A stretch of DNA of 64,000 nucleotides from a virus. Shown in pieces: positions 58,808 through 64,000 of this stretch. Under the pieces are notes generated by a model. It was not told where the DNA came from. It worked only from the letters and a program-made list of their open reading frames with translations, and searched no databases. The DNA lies in the IMG/VR virus record IMGVR_UViG_3300017788_004205, positions 1-64,000 of that record, one strand, 5' to 3'. Each line of letters starts with the position of its first letter. The stretch's first letter is position 1. The translations under genes were made by a program, and so were the position numbers.

Positions 58808-59932
58808 ATGATAATAGAATTTTCTAAATTCGCATCTTTGAAAGAAAATGTAACAGTTAACACTAATTTTTTATTTGAAGATATGTTTGATGAAAAAAGT
58901 CAATCGGAAAACATATCTAAAAACGCAGAAGTTATATCTAAAAATGTTATAGATAGTTCTTTATCTCTCAAGGATAATATAAAGAACTTTTTATACAATA
59001 AATTAAATACAGTTATTTACGGAACATCCGATAAACAAAAAAACACAGGCTCTCCTGTGGATTATATAGTAACTAATAGTGAAAAGCTCATAGATTATGC
59101 TGTTGAAATACAAACAACTGGAACTTATTCGACATTTTGGAGAAGCACTATGGGATATTTTGGAACATTTGCTATTGCAGTCGCTACGGCTTGGTATTTA
59201 TGGAAAAAAAGAAGTGCTTATAAAAAGGCTTTACAGTATATTATTAAACCAGAAGTTGAGGCTGAATTTATACAAAAGACCGAAACATCTGGTGTGCTTA
59301 AATTAAAAAAGGATGTTGAGAATTATAAAAGAGGTCAAGAGTTGTTCAGAGAAACTAATGGCAAGTTTTATGTTCTTCTACCTTTAGGTAGTAAAGAATA
59401 TCTAAAATTTGGTTACGATAAAACTCTAACCAGACCTATGAAGGATATTCTATTAGATGAATGGAAGAATTTACCATTAAAAACACCTTCTACTTCTACA
59501 ATAAAGAAAGTTGGGATATTTTTATCAAGAGTATCACAACCTCAAGCTTTGGCTACTGCTGGAGCTACAATATCACTACCATTTATATGGGAAAATTTGA
59601 ATGTTTTATGGGATTGGTTTATGAGCAATGTTAAGTCAGATGAACCTGGCTATAAGACATTTGTAGAACTTGGGACTGTAATAAATAATAGAGAACAGTA
59701 TATTGAGAAGTTTTATCAATCTTTGATTGAAACTCCAGCCTTTGATAAGGATTTGGATTTGCCATATAATGTTATTACCTCAATTTCTAATTTCGATAAA
59801 TTAGGTATAGATAATCCCGATAAAATTGGATATGCTGTATGTAGATTAATAGCACAAGCAACATTTGAATATCAAAAAGGAACAGCAGTTTCTACGATAT
59901 ATTCAGCCGTATCAAATGAATTAAAAGCATAA
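58808..59932 (+). CDS. B-family tagged membrane protein
   Basis: 374 residues. Tag IIEFSKFASLKE: F-x-x-F then L-x-E. LNTVIYGTSDKQKNTGSP matches in layout the V-x-YG-K/T segment of the 59939 and 62526 proteins. A transmembrane helix lies near residues 118-138 (MGYFGTFAIAVATAWYLW, followed by KKR), with a second hydrophobic stretch near 240-265 (ALATAGATISLPFIWENLNV). The C-terminal NPDKIGYAVCRLIAQATFEYQ resembles the B-family GY-[LI]-FTY signature. I infer a packaged, membrane-inserted protein working with the A family. Confidence 0.65.
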   Translation: MIIEFSKFASLKENVTVNTNFLFEDMFDEKSQSENISKNAEVISKNVIDSSLSLKDNIKNFLYNKLNTVIYGTSDKQKNTGSPVDYIVTNSEKLIDYAVEIQTTGTYSTFWRSTMGYFGTFAIAVATAWYLWKKRSAYKKALQYIIKPEVEAEFIQKTETSGVLKLKKDVENYKRGQELFRETNGKFYVLLPLGSKEYLKFGYDKTLTRPMKDILLDEWKNLPLKTPSTSTIKKVGIFLSRVSQPQALATAGATISLPFIWENLNVLWDWFMSNVKSDEPGYKTFVELGTVINNREQYIEKFYQSLIETPAFDKDLDLPYNVITSISNFDKLGIDNPDKIGYAVCRLIAQATFEYQKGTAVSTIYSAVSNELKA

Positions 59933-59938
59933 AATAGG

Positions 59939-61084
59939 ATGATAACTAATTATAGCGATTTTGTATTAAACGAAGGTTATACTAATCCTCAAAAGGTTTA
60001 TACAATAGATAAGATAAAACTTAGAACTCAGGGTGAGTATTTAGCTAATCCTTCTCTTATAGATGAAGATATAGCTAAGTTTAGAAACTTATCGGAACTC
60101 ATAAATTTAGATGATATTTTAAGAAAAAAAGATTATAGTAAATATTCATCCGCACTAAAAGAATTTATCAAAACGAAAGCATATAATAAGTTAGTAGAGG
60201 TAATGTATGGTAAGGGATATAATAATCCAGAAAAAGATTCTACAGAAATAATAGTAGGATTAGACCCATCTTCAATGGCTTCTGCTATGAAATATGGCTC
60301 TACTCCAAAAACTATTAAAATGACTCGCGGAGAATACTTCAAAAAAGTTTGGGCAAGAGTTGATGAATATTGTGATAATTCTGTTGAATTTTTACAAAAA
60401 GGCATAATAGAAGATACATTAGGGGATTTTGTAGATTATAGTAAAAACATACTTTTAATAATACTCGCGGCTGTTATTATCTATTTCGGGGCAAAGGCTA
60501 TGGCAGTAGGAGCATCTGGAGTTGTAACTTTTGCGTCATCTACCACAGGTCTTTCTGCTATACGTAACATAATATTAAATGCAGGAGTTAAGTCAATGCC
60601 CTTTGTTGAAAAGTGCTCCTTGGCTATACAGAGACTTGTATCTAATCCTAAAACTTGGATGAGTTTAGCATCATGGGAAATATTTGATGCGGCTCCTAAA
60701 ATAATAGAAATGTTTTCGTCTAATGATGCTGACGTTTTGCTACAACTCGATGAAGAACATATTTTAGAAAAACTCTCAGAAAAAAACAAAAAAGTACAGA
60801 TAGCAAAAATCAAGAAAGCATTGGAAGAGCATTCTGACTTCAATGTTAAACCATTTTTAGACGGCCCAGTTCAAGTATGGCAAGATGCATTTCAAAGGAT
60901 GCCAGGGTGGGAAGCATGGTCTCAAAAAGAAGGTAAATCTATAAACAACAATCCACAAAATCTTGGTTATATATTTACATATTACATAGCTTTATACGCA
61001 TATCAATTTCAACTATTTATTTGGAAATACAATTATCTGCTAACATTAAAAGAAGGTAGAGATGTTGATTTTTCAAAACTTTAA
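59939..61084 (+). CDS. B-family tagged membrane protein
   Basis: 381 residues. Tag ITNYSDFVLNE, Y-x-x-F then L-x-E. LVEVMYGKGYNNPEKDST is paralogous to IEVFFGKDYLKKPGFNPEKDTT in the 62526 protein, and both continue to a W-x-x-x-D-x-x-C-x-x-[SA]-V-E segment (WARVDEYCDNSVEF). A strong membrane helix is near residues 168-186 (NILLIILAAVIIYFGAKAMA). The C-terminus RMPGWEAW and LGYIFTYYIALYAYQF repeats as MPGWSKSTW and IGYLFTYWISYYSY in the paralogue. I infer a pore- or conduit-like packaged protein. Confidence 0.7.
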   Translation: MITNYSDFVLNEGYTNPQKVYTIDKIKLRTQGEYLANPSLIDEDIAKFRNLSELINLDDILRKKDYSKYSSALKEFIKTKAYNKLVEVMYGKGYNNPEKDSTEIIVGLDPSSMASAMKYGSTPKTIKMTRGEYFKKVWARVDEYCDNSVEFLQKGIIEDTLGDFVDYSKNILLIILAAVIIYFGAKAMAVGASGVVTFASSTTGLSAIRNIILNAGVKSMPFVEKCSLAIQRLVSNPKTWMSLASWEIFDAAPKIIEMFSSNDADVLLQLDEEHILEKLSEKNKKVQIAKIKKALEEHSDFNVKPFLDGPVQVWQDAFQRMPGWEAWSQKEGKSINNNPQNLGYIFTYYIALYAYQFQLFIWKYNYLLTLKEGRDVDFSKL

Positions 61085-61098
61085 AATAAGAACTAACA

Positions 61099-62523
61099 AT
61101 GCTCTACAGACCTATCCATCCAAATAAAAAAGAAGATATTAACAGAGTAGATGAGAGTAATTTTATCTCTTCTGATATGTTAGGTATATTTGATTCAGAT
61201 GCAAGAGTTAAATTAAGTGCTCTCACAATAGATAAATTATTTGAAGGATTAGATATAGATAATTCAAATGAAATTCATAGTTTCATTACTTCATTTGCTC
61301 CTTCCTTATCAAAAGTTATGGGAGTTTATAGTTCAGAGTCTAACTATGCATTCGAGATTCTAAAGGCTCAACTGATGTATATGCAAACTATTTTGCAAGA
61401 TGTTGAGAATGATATAGATTCTTTTTACAAGAATGTAATTAATGTTCACAAAAGCTATACAGACGGCCAAACAATAGAAACTCTTGTTGCTAAGTATAGC
61501 AATCCAAATAGTGTTGGTTCTATTTTCCCTGAGGTTGAAAAAATAGTTAAACAAGCAAAGAAATCAGGAGTTGATTTTAATAACCCAAGAGTTAAAGAAA
61601 CATTCAAAACTCTTCAAAAGTTGAATGTTAGCACTTATATTAGTCAAACCCTAAGTTCAATTGAAGTTTCAGCTTCAAATGTAAGTTTGCTTCCTCTTTA
61701 CAAGAAGATAGATGGAATGAATTTAGAAGAAATCACGGGAGATAATGCAATCGCTCCTCAAAACAAGAGTCATTTGTTTTTAACTCTTGATTTCAATTCT
61801 ATGTATACTTCTTTAGACCCAATTGCAAGACTGGGAGCTTTCTTTGAAGAAACTTTATTGCAATATCCATTCGGAAGACAATTAAAGAAGAATTTCGGAG
61901 ACGAGTATGAGTATTTTGATACTATTGAACATAGCATGTCTGCTATAAAACAATTTGTTCCTTCGGTTGATTATACTGTATTTGAACCGATGAAAGAAAT
62001 GCTTTATGAAATTAGTGCTTTATTGGTAAATCGAGTGTTTTCAATGCACCCAGAAGAAGATTCTAAGAATATATTCGTTCCTTCTTTTCAAGTTATGTGG
62101 GTGAGTATATTATCTCTTTTAGCTTTAAGACTCATTAACTTTAATGTTAGAGTTTCAAATGTTATTACTCAAAAAAAGGAAGAGAAAAAAGAACTAAAAT
62201 CCGAAAAAGCATCTGAATTAACTCAAGCTTATGAAACTCTAAAGCAACAAAACTTCTTTACAGACAAAATTACCTATAAAGAAGGTGATGCGACAATGAA
62301 TCCAGAGATAATCAAAAATATAAATAATATCTTAGTTAAGTTGACAATACTTCCAGATTCTAAGATTAATTCTACGCAGTATGATAGTCAAACAGCGGAA
62401 GCTATTAGAACACTTCAAATGAATCATTCTGCTGAATTTGTTGATGGGAAGATAGGTCAAGAAACAAAAGAAATTATGGAAAAGATTATCAATCACATAC
62501 AAAATAAATATAAAATGTCTTGA
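61099..62523 (+). CDS. A-family tagged protein: membrane helix and peptidoglycan-binding-like domain
   Basis: 474 residues, paralogue of the 56342 protein along its length: V-D-E then SNFISSDMLGIFDSDARVKL and LTIDKLFEGLDID; NVSLLPLYKKIDGMNLEEIT; SLDPIARLGAFFEETLLQYP; hydrophobic KNIFVPSFQVMWVSILSLLA with LRLINFNVRV; then a PG_binding_1-like end (MNPEIIKNINNILVKL, SQTAEAIRTLQMNHS, DGKIGQETKEIM). The pair A (61099) then B (62526) repeats the earlier A and B genes, pointing to block duplication. Confidence 0.7.
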   Translation: MLYRPIHPNKKEDINRVDESNFISSDMLGIFDSDARVKLSALTIDKLFEGLDIDNSNEIHSFITSFAPSLSKVMGVYSSESNYAFEILKAQLMYMQTILQDVENDIDSFYKNVINVHKSYTDGQTIETLVAKYSNPNSVGSIFPEVEKIVKQAKKSGVDFNNPRVKETFKTLQKLNVSTYISQTLSSIEVSASNVSLLPLYKKIDGMNLEEITGDNAIAPQNKSHLFLTLDFNSMYTSLDPIARLGAFFEETLLQYPFGRQLKKNFGDEYEYFDTIEHSMSAIKQFVPSVDYTVFEPMKEMLYEISALLVNRVFSMHPEEDSKNIFVPSFQVMWVSILSLLALRLINFNVRVSNVITQKKEEKKELKSEKASELTQAYETLKQQNFFTDKITYKEGDATMNPEIIKNINNILVKLTILPDSKINSTQYDSQTAEAIRTLQMNHSAEFVDGKIGQETKEIMEKIINHIQNKYKMS

Positions 62524-62525
62524 AA

Positions 62526-63620
62526 ATGGAAAACAAAAAAAGAATACTCAATTTTCAGAATTTTGTAATCAATGAAAGTTCATTACATGAGTCTAATACA
62601 GTAGATATCCCAGATTCAGAAATTTCAAAGATTCTTGATAGAGATATGACAACATATCTAAAAGGTCGTATGTGGGAAAAAAGTATTGAAGTTTTTTTTG
62701 GTAAAGATTATCTTAAAAAACCAGGTTTCAATCCAGAGAAAGATACTACTCCTATTACCGTAGATAATTGGATTTCAGGCAATGTATCGATTGATGCTGG
62801 TGGGTTTTTTAGAGATTCTTGGCAAGAGACTGACCAATTTTGCAATAGAGCAGTTGAGCTTGTAAAGACAGGTGAGTTATCAGATTTCTTAGGTAAAATT
62901 GCAGTCCCAGCTGGTTGGGCTGGAATAACCGCTGCAACAGTAGCGGGTCTTATAGCTATTGGTGGGATTGCTATTCCAAGTGCTACTATTGCTTCTGGCT
63001 TTATAGGAGCGACAGGAGGATTAGGATGGGGTGCAATAGCAATTAACACATCTGCGCTTGGTTCATTAGCTCTTAATTTAGCCCCTTTATTTTCGGATAA
63101 TCCAAAGATTGACCCAAGTCTTCAAAGAATAGCAAAGATGGTTATTAACAAAGAAGAAACTATAAAAGAATTTCAAAATGCTTTACAAGAACATTCTGAT
63201 TTTGAAGCAGATTGGGGTCTTGATAATTGGTTATCAGGAATAGATGAGATGCCAGGATGGTCAAAAAGCACTTGGAAAGAAAAAGGAGCAGATAATATAG
63301 GCTATCTCTTTACTTATTGGATTTCTTATTATTCTTATATTTACTTAAAAACAAAATTTGGAGCTTCTGTTGCTCAGGCTATAAAAAACTTTGAACAGGG
63401 TGGCGGTTCTGTTAAATTGATTGATAAGCCATTTGAAATCAATCAAAAAACATCAATAGAGCCCATTTCTAAGCCTTCTGAGGGGACTTCAGGTTCTACT
63501 CCTATAAATTCTCAAGTTCAAGCACAAGGAAGCCCTGTGGCGACCGCAGATGCCTCAAATTGGGTTAAAAAGAGAGAAGTTACCGTCAATGACGAAGTTC
63601 TTTCAAAATATGGATTCTGA
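62526..63620 (+). CDS. B-family tagged protein with a long hydrophobic region
   Basis: 364 residues from the ATG at 62526; a TTG two codons earlier overlaps the preceding stop. Tag ILNFQNFVINE, F-x-x-F then I-x-E. The B-family YG/FG-K segment and WQETDQFCNRAVEL follow. Residues about 130-195 are a long Gly/Ala/Ile-rich hydrophobic region (GITAATVAGLIAIGGIAIPS onwards), enough for two or three membrane passes. The MPGWSKSTW and IGYLFTYWISYYSY signature is near 245-280. The C-terminal 80 residues are Ser/Gly/Pro-rich and flexible. Inferred membrane-inserted packaged protein. Confidence 0.7.
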   Translation: MENKKRILNFQNFVINESSLHESNTVDIPDSEISKILDRDMTTYLKGRMWEKSIEVFFGKDYLKKPGFNPEKDTTPITVDNWISGNVSIDAGGFFRDSWQETDQFCNRAVELVKTGELSDFLGKIAVPAGWAGITAATVAGLIAIGGIAIPSATIASGFIGATGGLGWGAIAINTSALGSLALNLAPLFSDNPKIDPSLQRIAKMVINKEETIKEFQNALQEHSDFEADWGLDNWLSGIDEMPGWSKSTWKEKGADNIGYLFTYWISYYSYIYLKTKFGASVAQAIKNFEQGGGSVKLIDKPFEINQKTSIEPISKPSEGTSGSTPINSQVQAQGSPVATADASNWVKKREVTVNDEVLSKYGF

Positions 63621-63672
63621 TACATTAAAACTTATTTTTTTAACATTATTCGTAATGTAGGTTTTAATTTTA

Positions 63673-63682
63673 GATATATAGA
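63673..63682 (+). promoter_or_regulatory. Late-type promoter motif (GATATATAGA)
   Basis: Exact copy, 24 bases before the GTG at 63706. Confidence 0.6.
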
Positions 63683-63705
63683 GTAAATCAAAATTTTGAA
63701 AAAGC

Positions 63706-64000
63706 GTGATTACAAAGTTCGACATATATTCAAATAATAAACTGAATGAGATAGCTGGTATTTATGATGGTTATTATGGGACAACTCTAAAAGATTTTAG
63801 AATGTCCGATTTATACCAAATTACAGCTCTTTCGGCTCAATCTACCATTGAAATCTTCAATGGTAATGATACATTTCAAACCGCACTTCTTCCTACATCT
63901 TCACTTTGGAATATGATTGATGTTGGTTATAAATCATGTACTACTGGTATGCTTTCCTTACTTAAAGCAAATTTCAAGAAATCTGATATAGAAGCGTTTG
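63706..64000 (+). CDS. Tagged protein continuing past the window end
   Basis: At least 98 residues, open to the last base. The start is GTG at 63706, 24 bases after an exact late-type motif; the encoded N-terminus ITKFDIYSNNKLNE carries the array tag, F-x-x-Y then L-x-E, with predicted cleavage before I-A-G. The visible remainder (YDGYYGTTLKDFRMSDLYQ, TTGMLSLLKANFKKSD) is not recognised. It shows that the array of packaged-type proteins extends beyond this window. Confidence 0.65.
   Translation, partial: MITKFDIYSNNKLNEIAGIYDGYYGTTLKDFRMSDLYQITALSAQSTIEIFNGNDTFQTALLPTSSLWNMIDVGYKSCTTGMLSLLKANFKKSDIEAF

Noticed and set aside
1-64000. Stop-codon reassignment, tRNA genes, integrase or insertion sequences
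   Set aside because: TAA, TAG and TGA all end genes at sensible places; no cloverleaf with a TTC-containing T-arm, no transposase or integrase motif and no inverted-repeat-bounded element was seen by eye. A tRNA search program could still find one.

Overview
The window is a gene-dense, AT-rich stretch of a tailed-phage genome: 67 protein genes on both strands, most gaps under 100 bases and none over 300. Recognisable parts place it in the wider T4 superfamily of contractile-tailed phages: recombination nuclease gp46/gp47, a short gp55-like late sigma factor, a gp15-like tail terminator, gp26-like, gp27-like and gp48/54-like baseplate candidates, a gp4-like head-completion nuclease and a gp20-like portal. 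Terminase, major capsid protein, prohead protease and DNA polymerase are absent, so the whole genome must be much larger than 64 kb. I saw no tRNA, CRISPR array, insertion sequence or integrase. All three stop codons are used normally. The host cannot be named; TTGAAC/TATAAT promoters and occasional GAGG ribosome sites suggest an ordinary sigma-70 host.

Layout. 1-2.4 kb: a 5'-truncated glycosyltransferase, a tail-assembly-chaperone-like protein, a T5orf172 nuclease-like protein, thioredoxin and an acidic protein. 2.5-8.7 kb: small genes, then a nuclease operon of gp47, a second metallophosphoesterase with DUF3102-like repeats, and gp46. 8.7-18.9 kb: gp15-like protein, a 1117-residue KOW-like repeat protein, the late sigma factor, a DUF5856 protein and an 867-residue probable virion protein. 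19-23.5 kb (minus strand): gp26-like protein, an overlapping small frame probably joined by frameshifting, a tape-measure candidate and a complete translation initiation factor IF-3. 23.8-31.3 kb: collagen-like fibre, RuvC-like resolvase, glycosyltransferase, Hsp20, a RimK-like ATP-grasp/retropepsin fusion and a UvrD-like helicase. 31.3-43 kb: baseplate module, glycosyltransferase, DUF1599 protein and small proteins. 43.2-46 kb: gp4-like nuclease, possible gp2-like protein and portal.

46.1-64 kb is the most unusual part. Immediately after the portal come fifteen consecutive genes, most with an N-terminal peptide of the form [FY]-x-x-[FY] followed shortly by [LIV]-x-E. This is the architecture of the T4 internal-protein capsid-targeting sequence (YQEFIAE) with its prohead-protease cleavage site. 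Seven carry peptidoglycan-binding-like domains, two of those also M15 peptidase domains; several have membrane segments; one is an ankyrin-repeat protein; and two paralogous families recur along the array. I infer a large set of proteins packaged in the head and delivered with the DNA, possibly forming an envelope-spanning ejection structure plus injected effectors. The same tag occurs on the ATP-grasp fusion and two small proteins elsewhere in the window.

Regulation. A motif close to GATATATAGA lies about 22-38 bases before many start codons on both strands and is the likely late promoter read by the gp55-like factor. A second class, TTGAAC-N17-TATAA(T/C), occurs four times with identical spacing before the nuclease operon, Hsp20, a glycosyltransferase and the gp4-like gene. 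Strong hairpin terminators separate several units.
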